A stretch of 64,000 bases of DNA from Bacilli bacterium (GTDB lineage Bacteria; Bacillota_I; Bacilli_A; RF39; UBA660), in contig CAAGCO010000007.1 in the NCBI GenBank assembly GCA_900768345.1, forward strand, positions 1-64,000. Direction: 5' to 3'. Shown piece after piece: positions 51,374 to 61,500 of this stretch. The position numbers and the translations under genes were made by a program. The notes under the pieces are model-generated. The model had not been told where the DNA came from. It did no database searches and was given only the letters and a program-made list of their open reading frames with translations. Numbering within the stretch: the first letter of the stretch is position 1; each line of letters opens with the position of its first letter.

Positions 51374-51439
51374 ATATATTTAAATCTATTTTCAAAATAA
51401 TAAATGTGTTATAATAATTATTATAATAGAGGTGTATAT

Positions 51440-54028
51440 ATGTCACTATTCAAACAAATGAAAAGCAGACAAATTCAAAAAAAAGCAAATGATTTCATTA
51501 AAAGCCTTAGTAATAAAAGTGATAAGGAAATAGAACAAGCTTATTTAAATACTAAAGAGTTTGAGAATAATGAAATTGTTTTAAGTTATTTATTTTTTCA
51601 TCATCCATCTTTAATTAGAATATTACCAATTGATTTTCAAAAATCACGTCTTAATAGTAACCTTTCTATGTTTAGACAAGGTTCTATAGAAGCACGTAGA
51701 GCACTTGTAAGTGATTGGCTTGCTGGTAATAAATTTTTTATGAATAGTAATGTTTTAGATTTAGATCCTGAAGAATATATTTCGTATATTAAACTATATT
51801 TTTCACAACCTGATGATGTGGCTAAACTTTATATGGAAGATTTAAGAGAAGTAATAACTGTTTTATCAAATAGTGATTTAAAAGCTACTGAAGATTTACT
51901 TAATAAAATTAAAGATAAACTAACTGATAAACAGTGGGAATTTGTTATAAAAGTAAATCCATGTTTTATAAAATATGCTAGTCAAAACGTACAAAATAAA
52001 TATGCTGAAGATGAAACATATAATATGTATATTAGTGGAGATGCTAGAAATAATTTTGTTAAGAAGCAAATAGATAAAATTAAAAATGATTTTACACTTC
52101 TTCATACTATGCCTGTAGATGTACAGAAAGAATTTATAAAAGAATATCCTTTTATGATAAACTATTTAGATACATCAACACTTATTGAGTTATTAAAATA
52201 TGATATAGAACTAATTAAATATTTAAATATCGCTGCATTAAAAAGTAAAGATAATAAAGATCATGAAGTTGTTTATGGACTTTTAGAAGAAATTGGTAAT
52301 AGAAATATAAATGATATAGTTAATATATTAATTGATAAAGGTTTATTAAATGCTAAAGGTAAATTATATAGATTTGATTCTAAAAGTAATAATATAAGTT
52401 ATCAGTATACAAAAAGATTAATTAAGATAATACAAGGTCTTAGTATTGAACAAATGATGTTACTTATTAATATAGATGTTAACTATGTACTTCCTTATGT
52501 AGTACCAGTTTATAATAATGATACTGATAGAAAAACTAAAGAGAGTATAATTATAGATTGTGACTCTAGGTGTTTGAATCTATTTAGAGCTTATTATGAT
52601 CAAGAACTATATAGTAAATTTTATAAAGTTATAAATAAGATATATAATGAATATTTAGAAAACATAGATAAATATGATTTTAGTGTTGATTATAACTGTG
52701 TATTTGATTTATTTAAGGTTTTATTTAATAAGAATATAATGACTAAAAATAATGCTGAAAAGATTACTTTATTTATGGGAATATCTTTATTATATAAAGG
52801 TAAAGTGGGTAAAACTCAAGAATCAGCTATTAAATTATTAAGTGATTTATTATCAACTGCATATAATAAAGAAATTAAATTAAATACTGAAATATATAAT
52901 ATTTATTCACTTGAAATTTTTGATGATAGATTATCATTTATATCTAGTGATTTACTTAATAATTATTGTAAGTATAATTTTGTTAATATGTCTACTTTAC
53001 TTTTAATAGTGAAGAGCAAAAGAAATAGAGAGTTATTTATTAAATATTATGATATATTTAAATCTATTTATGGCGAAAGTAAAGAGTCTTTATATAAAGC
53101 AGTAGAGAATTTTACTTATTATAAAGAAATTATCGCGGACATAGATGGTAAAAATCTAAATGATGTAGAGATTGATAATCTAATAGATTTAATTGCTACT
53201 TATGGCAACTATTTACATATTACTAGGGTTAGTGAACTTGCTTCTTACGATATATCACTTCTTAAGAAGTTAATTAGTGAATTATCTGCTATAAAAGATG
53301 TATCTATTTATAAAAATTTATTATGTAAGTATTTATTTAATAAAGGTTATGATAAAAATGGAAATAGTGGATGGTTAGAAATATCTACTATTAAAGAATT
53401 ATGTGATGTATTTGATGCTGAAAATTTAGAAAATATAGAAGATGCTGGTAATAAAGTATTTAGCACTGAAGAAATTAATTTGTTTAGTATGATTAAATTA
53501 TTATTTAATATAAATGATGCTGATTTATACCTTGGATATATTGATAATCTTATTAATAATAAAACTAATAGAAACTTAATTAGTGTCATAGATTTCTTTA
53601 ATAAATTAAAAAAATATAGATGTGAAATAGTAAATGATCAAATAGTAACTATTGAGGATATAGAATTACTATATATAGATAGTCCTGATATAGTTGAAAA
53701 GAGAGTGGAAGATGGCGTAGTTGTTTATGAAATAGATAATCAAGATTTTAAAATATTATGCTCTTATACTAATGATGGAACACATTATGCATGTATGAAT
53801 ATAAGTGATTTAGAAAAGAATTGCTATGGATACGATAAATTAGTTAAGACCGGATCTCTTAGATTTACTACTTATGATGATCATACACTAATTAAAGTAA
53901 ATAAGGATAGAGTAGACAAATATACTATGGTGCCTTCATTTATAGTTGTTGTTGGTAAGTTAACAAGTGACTTAATCGCTATTGCTAAAAAGAATAATCT
54001 TAAAGTTATTTATATTCAAAATAATTAG
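51440..54028 (+). CDS. large helical cytosolic protein of unknown function
   Basis: The protein has 862 residues with no signal or TM. It is almost all helical, with loosely repeated segments such as LPIDFQKSRL, MPVDVQKEFIKEYPFMINYL and VNPCFIKYASQNVQNKYA in the first 300 residues. These suggest an alpha-solenoid (HEAT- or ARM-like). The C-terminal part (about 760-862) is alpha/beta (FKILCSYTNDGTHYACMNIS, SFIVVVGKLTSDLIAIAKKN). I do not recognise it. The longest frame begins at 51404 over the promoter-like TATAAT; ATG 51440 follows GAGGTG and is used. A short protein gene follows after 8 bp. Confidence 0.65.
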   Translation: MSLFKQMKSRQIQKKANDFIKSLSNKSDKEIEQAYLNTKEFENNEIVLSYLFFHHPSLIRILPIDFQKSRLNSNLSMFRQGSIEARRALVSDWLAGNKFFMNSNVLDLDPEEYISYIKLYFSQPDDVAKLYMEDLREVITVLSNSDLKATEDLLNKIKDKLTDKQWEFVIKVNPCFIKYASQNVQNKYAEDETYNMYISGDARNNFVKKQIDKIKNDFTLLHTMPVDVQKEFIKEYPFMINYLDTSTLIELLKYDIELIKYLNIAALKSKDNKDHEVVYGLLEEIGNRNINDIVNILIDKGLLNAKGKLYRFDSKSNNISYQYTKRLIKIIQGLSIEQMMLLINIDVNYVLPYVVPVYNNDTDRKTKESIIIDCDSRCLNLFRAYYDQELYSKFYKVINKIYNEYLENIDKYDFSVDYNCVFDLFKVLFNKNIMTKNNAEKITLFMGISLLYKGKVGKTQESAIKLLSDLLSTAYNKEIKLNTEIYNIYSLEIFDDRLSFISSDLLNNYCKYNFVNMSTLLLIVKSKRNRELFIKYYDIFKSIYGESKESLYKAVENFTYYKEIIADIDGKNLNDVEIDNLIDLIATYGNYLHITRVSELASYDISLLKKLISELSAIKDVSIYKNLLCKYLFNKGYDKNGNSGWLEISTIKELCDVFDAENLENIEDAGNKVFSTEEINLFSMIKLLFNINDADLYLGYIDNLINNKTNRNLISVIDFFNKLKKYRCEIVNDQIVTIEDIELLYIDSPDIVEKRVEDGVVVYEIDNQDFKILCSYTNDGTHYACMNISDLEKNCYGYDKLVKTGSLRFTTYDDHTLIKVNKDRVDKYTMVPSFIVVVGKLTSDLIAIAKKNNLKVIYIQNN

Positions 54029-54036
54029 GAGGACTA

Positions 54037-54222
54037 ATGGATAATAAAATTAAAGTAAAAATTGAATCATTAAAAAAAGATAAAAGTTCTTTTAAAGAAT
54101 ACATAGCTAATTTTTGTAACATAAATAAAGCAAATGAACTTTTTAAAAATAATAAAGAATTTAAAAGCCTTAAAGATTATGCTTGTGTTAGTGATACTAA
54201 AAAACAAGAATTTTATGATTAA
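54037..54222 (+). CDS. small hypothetical protein
   Basis: This 61-residue Lys/Asn-rich, helical protein has no signal, TM or recognised motif (the ANFCNINKANELF segment is central). A strong RBS (TAGGAGGAC) 8 bp after the preceding stop makes it likely to be translated together with the large helical protein, perhaps as its small partner. A bidirectional terminator follows. Confidence 0.6.
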   Translation: MDNKIKVKIESLKKDKSSFKEYIANFCNINKANELFKNNKEFKSLKDYACVSDTKKQEFYD

Positions 54223-54251
54223 AAAAATGAAGATGAAAGTCTTCATTTTTA
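54223..54251. terminator. bidirectional terminator before the HD-domain gene
   Basis: Stem AAAAATGAAGA / TCTTCATTTTT-type pairing with a GAAA-containing loop, with A and T runs on both sides. Confidence 0.8.
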
Positions 54252-54815
54252 ATTTATTTCGTTATCTTCAAATTTAATATTTAAGAATTTTCTACTTGCT
54301 AAATAATCACACATATGTACAAATCTTTGATATTTGTCTTTTGGTGCTTCTAATATTTCATTACCATTAAAATCAGTTGTCCATGGACCCATATGTGTAG
54401 CTATACATCTACAAACTAAATCAATTTGATTATCATTTAATTCAAGTTTATCTTTATTTTCTTTTATATAGTTACTCATCTGGATAGGGTGATCAAATGC
54501 TGTATATCTACCTTTGACTTTACCATTCTTAAGACCATCATGAACAGTTAAAGCAAATAAGATTAAATCTTTTTCTTCATCTGTAAAATTATTAATAGCC
54601 GGATTTTGTAAAAGTTCATATGCTATTCTTACAGCAGCTTTTGTATGTCTTACAAGACCACCATCACCTAAAGTAAACTCTGGATGATATTTACCAGTAG
54701 AACTTGCTGGTATTTGATAAAAATATTCTGGTAATAAATTTAACATTGTTTTTAAACTATTTTTAATTTTTTCATCTTTTATATAACTTAATTCTTTATT
54801 GAAAACTTCATACAT
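54249..54815 (-). CDS. HD-domain phosphohydrolase
   Basis: The 188-residue cytosolic protein has HD-superfamily metal ligands in order: His in GLVRHTKAA (about 56), the His-Asp doublet in LTVHDGLK (about 93-94), FDHPIQMSN (about 108) and CIATHMGPW (about 140), with a late Asp in HMCDYLASR (about 169). Such enzymes hydrolyse phosphate esters of nucleotides or small molecules. The substrate cannot be deduced. It is a single-gene unit divergent from the next surface cluster. Confidence 0.85.
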   Translation of the reverse strand: MYEVFNKELSYIKDEKIKNSLKTMLNLLPEYFYQIPASSTGKYHPEFTLGDGGLVRHTKAAVRIAYELLQNPAINNFTDEEKDLILFALTVHDGLKNGKVKGRYTAFDHPIQMSNYIKENKDKLELNDNQIDLVCRCIATHMGPWTTDFNGNEILEAPKDKYQRFVHMCDYLASRKFLNIKFEDNEIN

Positions 54816-54898
54816 AATAAAATACCTCTAGAAAGAATTATATAATAAAATAATAATTTTTTCTACAATAAATAATATATATTATATTAATAAATAGT

Positions 54899-54927
54899 TT
54901 GAAAAAAATGTTCATTTATGTTAGAAT
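54899..54927 (+). promoter_or_regulatory. promoter of the sortase-region cluster
   Basis: TTGAAA (54899-54904), 17-bp spacer, TAGAAT (54922-54927). A short dyad TTCATT / AATGAA (54911-54916 / 54925-54930) spans spacer and -10. Confidence 0.55.
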
Positions 54928-54956
54928 GAATATGTAAGATAAACGGAGGAACGTAG

Positions 54957-55481
54957 ATGAAGAAATTTAAATTATTTGATAAAAAAATTCCAACACGTAA
55001 TTACTTTATTGTGTTAGTTGTTTCAGTACTTGTTATTATAACTTGTCTATATTTAAGAACATTCTACTTAACATATAGAAGTAATAAATTAAATACCAGT
55101 GTGTTTTCTAGTCAAAAAATTAAACAAATAAATACGAAAGATGTTAATTTTGCTTTAACTGAAACAGGCGATGTATTGTTATATGTAAGTTATACTGGAG
55201 ATAGTGAAATATATAATAATGAAAAGAAAATGTATGATATTTTAGAAAAGAAAGAACTATTAGATGATATTATTTATTGGAATGTATCTGATTATGGTGA
55301 TAGTACAGATTATATATCAACATTAAAGAAACAATTTTCTGATATAAAAGATGAAATTACTAACGCTCCATTATTAATATATATTAAAGATGGAAAAGCA
55401 GTAGAAGCAATGAGTAGTGAACTTAAAACTATTGATTATAAGGTACTTAATAAAATGATTGAAAAATATGGAATTGAATAG
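54957..55481 (+). CDS. membrane-anchored thioredoxin-fold protein lacking CxxC
   Basis: The protein has 174 residues with an N-terminal cytosolic basic segment, one TM (about 17-40), then an extracellular domain with thioredoxin-fold order. A strand (DVLLYVSYTG), a helix (NNEKKMYDILEKK), a strand (IIYWNVSDYGD) and NAPLLIYIKDGKAVEAM (cis-Pro-like position and the following hairpin) can be seen. The active-site CxxC is replaced by YTGDSE, so it is not a classic oxidoreductase. It resembles TM-anchored thioredoxin-like proteins found in Mollicutes-related Bacilli. Role unknown, perhaps a scaffold or chaperone for the Cys-rich proteins downstream. Confidence 0.65.
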   Translation: MKKFKLFDKKIPTRNYFIVLVVSVLVIITCLYLRTFYLTYRSNKLNTSVFSSQKIKQINTKDVNFALTETGDVLLYVSYTGDSEIYNNEKKMYDILEKKELLDDIIYWNVSDYGDSTDYISTLKKQFSDIKDEITNAPLLIYIKDGKAVEAMSSELKTIDYKVLNKMIEKYGIE

Positions 55482-55497
55482 TTTCATATTTTTTTTT
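55458..55497 (+). terminator. terminator after the thioredoxin-fold gene
   Basis: Stem AAAAATATGGAA / TTTCATATTTTT with one mismatch and loop TTGAATAG, then a long T-run. It overlaps the coding end. Confidence 0.6.
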
Positions 55498-55541
55498 GAT
55501 AAAAATTATGATATTATATATTTGTATATTAGGAGAAGATA

Positions 55542-57149
55542 ATGAAAGAGTATATTGTTCTTACAATTGATAAAGATACATTATTTTTTAACTTTAGAAC
55601 TATTAAGGATGAAGAAAATAAATTTGTTAATAGACTAGAGTTTTATAATGCATCATTATATTTCTCTCTTAAATACTATAAGAAAAATTACAGTGAAATT
55701 ATTAAATTATTAAAAGATAAAAATATAGAAGTATTAACTATTAAAAGATTAATTACTTTTAAATATAGTGTTTATTTGTTAACTGGGTTAAATATTAAGA
55801 AATTAAGACTTGATTTTCCATCAACAGTAAGTTTACAAGATTATGAAATGTTTTTAGAAGTAGATACTTTGAAAGAAATAGATTGTTATTATATGCCTAA
55901 GTTTATTGTAAATAAATTTAATAAAAAAGGTGTTAATGTAACTCTATATAATAAAGAAAAAGTATCAGATAGATTCATGTTAATGCAAGATGCTTTCGAT
56001 TATGAAACTTTATATTACAAAAAGAATATAGAAATAAGAGAAAAATATGATAATTTAGTAAACGATATAAGAGAGTTTCTAAGAATTAACTATAATCTTA
56101 AATCTATTCACTTATATGTTTTTTCTAAAGAATTAATATCTTCAATAATGGATTTAATAAAAAATGATGAATCTAGAGAAATAATTGTTTTCTTACATCA
56201 GGGATATGATGAATACAATTTCATTTCTAAAAATTTCCTTTGGTTAAAAGAAATAAATAAGAAATGTAAGAATGAATATACTTGTGAATTTAGAATAGTT
56301 TATTCTAATTCTTTCCTTGTTAATAATTTATTTAAACAGCTAACATTTAATAATTTGAAACTTATATCTTTATTATGTATTTATGTTAGTTTGGTAAGTT
56401 TAATAATTATTAAATCTTATGAATATGTTGAAAAGATGAGTATTGATGAAATAAATGCTACTATAAGTAATGGCACTTATGGTAATGATTTTGAACTAGA
56501 TAGATTAGATGATGGTATAGAAGATGATAGCGAAAATAATACTAGTAGCACTGGAAATAGTACAAGTAAACCTGTAAGTAAAAAATATCAATTTGAAAAA
56601 GTATTTGCTAAATTAAAAAAGATAAATAATGAAACAGTTGGTTTCTTAACAGTAAATGGTACTAATATTAATTATCCAATTGTTCAGCATAATGATAATA
56701 GTTATTATTTAAAAAGAGATATATATAAGAAGAAAAGTTCTATGGGATGGGTATATTTAGATTATAGAAATTCTAAAAATGAATTTGATTCTAATAATAT
56801 CATATATGGTCATAGTATGCTTAATGGTACTATGTTTGGTACTTTAAAAAATGTATTAACTTCTAACTTTAGAAAAAATAGTGATAACATGATAATTAGT
56901 TATGATACACCCAATGGTCAATATAAATTTAAAATATTCTCTGGTTATAGAGTTGAATATACAACTGATTATTTAAAAACTGATTTTGAAAATAAAAAAG
57001 AATTTGATGCTTTTGTTAAATTAATTAAAGGAAGAAGTACATTTAAAACACGTGATAAGATAGAATATGGGGATAAAATATTAACTTTATCTACATGTGC
57101 TAATAATGGCAAAAGATTAGTAGTACATGCTGTACTTATAAAAGAATAG
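55542..57149 (+). CDS. class-B-like sortase fused to a large N-terminal cytosolic domain
   Basis: Sortases attach surface proteins covalently to the wall or to each other. The 535-residue protein ends in a sortase domain (about 345-535): GTNINYPIVQHNDNSYYL, His424 in IYGHSM, Cys519 in TLSTC and Arg525 in GKRLVVHA. This sequence context is that of class B. A single TM at about 275-295 and an acidic Ser/Thr linker precede it. The first 270 residues form an unrecognised, probably cytosolic alpha/beta domain (MKEYIVLTIDKDTLFF, IKKLRLDFPSTVSLQDY, FLHQGYDEYNFI). Ordinary SrtB proteins are about 250 residues. No substrate with a standard sorting signal is visible nearby. The next gene follows after 11 bp. 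Confidence 0.85.
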   Translation: MKEYIVLTIDKDTLFFNFRTIKDEENKFVNRLEFYNASLYFSLKYYKKNYSEIIKLLKDKNIEVLTIKRLITFKYSVYLLTGLNIKKLRLDFPSTVSLQDYEMFLEVDTLKEIDCYYMPKFIVNKFNKKGVNVTLYNKEKVSDRFMLMQDAFDYETLYYKKNIEIREKYDNLVNDIREFLRINYNLKSIHLYVFSKELISSIMDLIKNDESREIIVFLHQGYDEYNFISKNFLWLKEINKKCKNEYTCEFRIVYSNSFLVNNLFKQLTFNNLKLISLLCIYVSLVSLIIIKSYEYVEKMSIDEINATISNGTYGNDFELDRLDDGIEDDSENNTSSTGNSTSKPVSKKYQFEKVFAKLKKINNETVGFLTVNGTNINYPIVQHNDNSYYLKRDIYKKKSSMGWVYLDYRNSKNEFDSNNIIYGHSMLNGTMFGTLKNVLTSNFRKNSDNMIISYDTPNGQYKFKIFSGYRVEYTTDYLKTDFENKKEFDAFVKLIKGRSTFKTRDKIEYGDKILTLSTCANNGKRLVVHAVLIKE

Positions 57150-57160
57150 AGAGGTTATAT

Positions 57161-57799
57161 ATGAGAAAAAAGATAATAATATTATTATTAATGGTTATGT
57201 TTCCTAATATAATATTTGCAACAACATGTGATACTAAAAAACAAGTTCAATATCAAAAATTGGCTGAAAATATAAATTATGAAACATCTTATAGTAAATC
57301 AACTAATAAATTTACAATTATATTTTATAATGTTGTAGAAGGACTTTATTTATCAAATGGTTCAAATAGTTATACAGGCAATGGTGATAATATAGCAACT
57401 GTGTCAAATATAGATGAAGGTTCTAGTATTGCATTTGCTATTAATACTATAGCAACTAATTGTGGTTCAATATTAAAAACAATTAATATAACTTTGCCAT
57501 ATTATAATACATTTTATGATACTGATAGATGCGAAGAATATAAAGATAAATTAAGTATTTGTTCATCTCAATTTTTAACTTATAGACCAACTAATGAATT
57601 ATTTGAAATGCAAGTTAAAAATTATGGAGGTATAACACCAGATGATCCGACTCCTGATAACCCAAATAAAACATTTTTAGATGATGTTATTGAATTTATG
57701 CAAGATTGGGGTATTCAAATAGGAATTGTAATAGTTGTTAGTGTGTTAACTATTATACCTTTTAATGCTAAATTAAGAAAAATTAGACATGGAATTTAA
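57161..57799 (+). CDS. secreted protein with C-terminal TM anchor
   Basis: The protein has 212 residues: signal peptide (1-20, ending FATTC), an extracellular beta domain with several Cys (CDTKKQ, ATNCGS, DRCEEYK, ICSS), a Pro/Asp linker (TPDDPTPDNPNKT) and a C-terminal TM (about 186-204) with an Arg/Lys tail. The layout matches surface proteins anchored at the C-terminus, but no sorting motif precedes the TM. It shares this plan with the gene at 57888. It is co-transcribed with the sortase. Confidence 0.65.
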   Translation: MRKKIIILLLMVMFPNIIFATTCDTKKQVQYQKLAENINYETSYSKSTNKFTIIFYNVVEGLYLSNGSNSYTGNGDNIATVSNIDEGSSIAFAINTIATNCGSILKTINITLPYYNTFYDTDRCEEYKDKLSICSSQFLTYRPTNELFEMQVKNYGGITPDDPTPDNPNKTFLDDVIEFMQDWGIQIGIVIVVSVLTIIPFNAKLRKIRHGI

Positions 57800-57819
57800 G
57801 AGATTTATTTCTCTTTTTA
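57798..57819 (+). terminator. terminator after the sortase unit
   Basis: Stem AAGAGA / TCTCTT with loop TTTATT and T-run. Short stem. Confidence 0.6.
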
Positions 57820-57833
57820 TTTGTGATAATCTA

Positions 57834-57863
57834 TTGAAAATGAAAATGTATTTATGATATAAT
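57834..57863 (+). promoter_or_regulatory. promoter of the Cys-rich surface protein operon
   Basis: TTGAAA (57834-57839), 18-bp spacer, TATAAT (57858-57863), then GTAGGTG as RBS for ATG 57888. Confidence 0.6.
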
Positions 57864-57887
57864 TTTGAATAGAAGAGTAGGTGAAAT

Positions 57888-58580
57888 ATGAAGAAAGTAA
57901 AATTTCTATTATTTAGTTTAATGCTCATTTTTGTTTTCAGTGACAATGTATTCGCTGTTTGTGAAGATGATGAATTAAATGATTGGGCTGAGGATGCCGA
58001 AATTGTAGCAATGGAAGATAATGATATGGATATTTATGATGAAAGCGGTAATCTACTTAAAACTCATAAGAAAAAATATCATTATTTGCTTTTAGTTTAT
58101 CCTCAAATTAATTTGGTTTATGCTAAAGTTAAAGACTCAATTACAAATAAAGAATATGTTGTTGGTAATGATTCTGATTTTTTGACAATAGCAATCGGTT
58201 CTAAAATTCATTATGAAAAGAAAAAATATACTATTACTTTGTATGGTTCTAGTGATAGCGCTTGTCCTAATGAAAAATTAAAGACTTTAACTTATGAAGC
58301 AAATCCATATAATAAATATATGATAAATCCTTATTGTATTGAATATCCTGATGATGAAAAGTGTAAATTTGATTCTGATGCTGGTACTATGACTGAAGAA
58401 GAATTTAATGCATATGTATCTAGTAGACTAGAAGCAAAAGAAGTAGAAAACATGTCATGGATTGCTAAAGTTTGGTTTTATATTAAAAAATATTGGTATT
58501 ATGTAGTAATTCCTGTTGTTTTAATTTCGATTTTCTATGGAATTACAATCTTTATTGAAAAGAAAAAGAAGGTGAATTAA
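57888..58580 (+). CDS. secreted protein with C-terminal TM anchor
   Basis: The protein has 230 residues: signal peptide (1-23, ending VFAVC), an acidic extracellular domain (CEDDELNDWAEDAE...) with few Cys (DSACPN, NPYCIEY, DEKCKF), and a C-terminal TM (about 203-223) with a KKKKVN tail. It has the same plan as the protein at 57161 with a different domain. It is the first gene of an operon; the stop is directly followed by the ATG of the 1364-residue Cys-rich protein, so they are probably made together and may interact. Confidence 0.65.
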   Translation: MKKVKFLLFSLMLIFVFSDNVFAVCEDDELNDWAEDAEIVAMEDNDMDIYDESGNLLKTHKKKYHYLLLVYPQINLVYAKVKDSITNKEYVVGNDSDFLTIAIGSKIHYEKKKYTITLYGSSDSACPNEKLKTLTYEANPYNKYMINPYCIEYPDDEKCKFDSDAGTMTEEEFNAYVSSRLEAKEVENMSWIAKVWFYIKKYWYYVVIPVVLISIFYGITIFIEKKKKVN

Positions 58581-61500
58581 ATGAAAAAGAAGTTTTTAAA
58601 AGTATTAATTGTATTTTCTTTTCTTTTTTGCCTAAGTAATGTTGATGCGAATGAGTGTGTTCATATTAGTAGTTCAGGTAGTTCAGGCGTGTCTGTTGGT
58701 AACTATAAATATAAATATTGGGATAAAAAAACATGGACTGAAGTTGTTCAAGGTTCTAGGATAAAATCTTCCACAAGCAATTATGGTAGTGCACAAGCTG
58801 CAATTTCTGCTTGTGGTCAACGTTTTGATGTCAGAAGAGGAAAAGCAAAATGTGATGGAACTTATACAGTTTATGGTACTAAATATGTATGTAATGGTAG
58901 ATCTTATAGTACTCAAGGTGCATGTAGAAACGCAACTTATGCATCTTCTTCTAATAAATGTAGGTCTAAAAATTTCAATTGTGTTAAACGTAGTGGAATT
59001 CATTTAATCGCTCCATATGAATGTCCAACTAACAAAAAAGTTACTGGTAAATATGATGCTTGTACTTCTAAGTGTTATGGATATACTTGTTCTAGAAGCG
59101 GGGGTCAATATTCTTCAAACACTTGTGGTGGAAAATGTAACGTAAAATGTTCTAGTAATAGTTCTTATTGTAGATCTTCTACAAACTATAATAAAGTAAC
59201 TTATGGATATTATTATCGCTCTGTTTCTTCAATTGAAAAATCTCAAGCTTCATTAAAAGATGGATTTGGTAGTCTAAATATTTTTGAATATAAAACTGAT
59301 GGTGGAGATAGAACATATTGTATTCAACCAGGAAAACAAGGACCCGGTGGTAATGAATATTGTTTAAATGAAGTATTTGATTTACATAGATGTAAAACAG
59401 AAAATCACTATTTCTGTGGTCTTGCTGATATTTTATATCAAACAGTAAAAGAGGATGGAACATATGCTGATGGTAGCGTTAAGTTTGTAGATAATGGTGA
59501 ATATGATTACCCTGAAATCACAACAGCTCTTAGAATGTGGGTTGCTTATGCTGCTCAAGGAAAGCTTGCTCTTGGTGATGGGGAAGTAATTACTGGTATA
59601 GAAGATGCTTCACTTGACTATGTTTCAAATACAAATGTTTATTTAAATACTGCTAATATGGTTGCTAATGGTTATAATGGTTTGGGATGCTCTGGCGTTG
59701 GATTAGGTGTTCTATGTGGAGAACATGCTAGATATATAAAAGCTATTCAATTATTTAAAAATGCCTTAAATTCTGATCATGAATTTATTAAATATGAATC
59801 TGATAAGGCTGGTGAGCCTGAAATAACTGATACTTCTTCTACTGAAGGTGGTGAAGTAACATTTAATGTTGTTGCTAAATTACCTGAAACTTATCAAGAA
59901 AAAATGGTTGATTGTACCAAAGCAGAATTATTAAATAAAAAGTCTGGTTGTAAAGTTTATATTGAATTAAAAGATAAAAACGGAAAAGTAGTAAATGGTC
60001 AAATAGAAGATGCAAAGTGTGAAGGAAAAGAGTCTTGTGAATTCATTGTAAAAATTCAAAGAAAAGAATGCTCAAAAGCTGGTGGTAATGTTTATGCTCC
60101 TGATAAGTATACTTTAAATATTGGTCTTAAGGGTTATGAAAAAGGTGGCTATGTTAGACAATATGTAAATGCTGCTGGTGCTGAAGTTTCTCAAGTCATG
60201 ATGACGTTTGCCTTCAATGAAAAAAGAAATGAAGTAGAAGGAGATCCTGATAAAAAAGATTTTACTTTAACAATACCTTATGAATTACCTGTGCCTTGTT
60301 ATTGTGACCCTGCTAAATATTGTGATGATTTCAAAGCAAGAGGAAATTTAAAGAACACATGTGAAGGATATGGTACATTGGGTGCTGGTGCATATGATAC
60401 ATATGAAAAATCAAGTTATGAAGATCCTTATATGAATTGCATTTTAAATGCTTGTGATCCAAGTAAAAAAGAAGAATTTAGTTATACAAAAGAAACTGGC
60501 GCTAATGATAAAGTATGTAATATTTATTGTAGAAAAGAATTGACTTTCTATTTAGCAAATAAAACTAAAGTTTATGCAGGTATGCAATTTAGTTATGATA
60601 TTGCTTCTAAAGTATTACAAGGTGAAGGAGATATTGAAAAAGTATTAACTACTGATCACAAATTAACAAGTATCGTTCTTCAAAAGAGACAATGTACTAG
60701 TGAAATATATTATAATAAAAAGAATAAAAATGGTAAAACATGGATAGAACAATATGATTCAGCTGTTAAAAACATGATTAATGCATATAACGAATGGAAG
60801 AAAATTGAAGTATTATATGATTGGGAAGTTGATAATGGTGGACCTCATGTAATAACTGCTTGTGCTAAAAATAGTTATACATCTACAGCTACTCGTTGTG
60901 GAAGTCATGCATGTAGAACAAATGTTGGTACGTGTGGTGAAAAAACAATATACACTTGGCCAAGTTATGGTTATTCTTGTTACTCTTCTGGTAGTGATAC
61001 TATAACTTCAAAATCTAAAAGATATAATACTTGGAAAATTAATTCAAGTTGTAAGTCAAACTCTAAGGGAGAAGTAAAATGTGTTAATTCTAAGGCTGGA
61101 GTTCCATCTAATACTTTACAATCTGGCTCACCTAATACAGGTGTAAGTGGATGTGGCAGTACTCCTTGCTGTACTTCACATACATGTAGATGTGGAAATG
61201 GTAGAAGTTGTGGACCTAAATCTTCTCCAGGATGTACACCAAGACGCGATTCAATGAATTGTTGTTGTAGCAGTAGTAGATCAACTAGTACTAGCTGTAC
61301 AAATGGTTCTGATCAAAGCAACGCTACATTGAAAGATGAAGAAAATATTGCATGGTTAAACTTTAAATCTGCTGTTAAAGCTGTTGAACAATTATATTAT
61401 GATTTACAAAATTGTAACTTCTATGTAGATTCTAGTGAGAATAGAGCTAAATTCTCTGAAAAAGTTAATTATTATTATACTGATTTAAAAGGTGAACATC

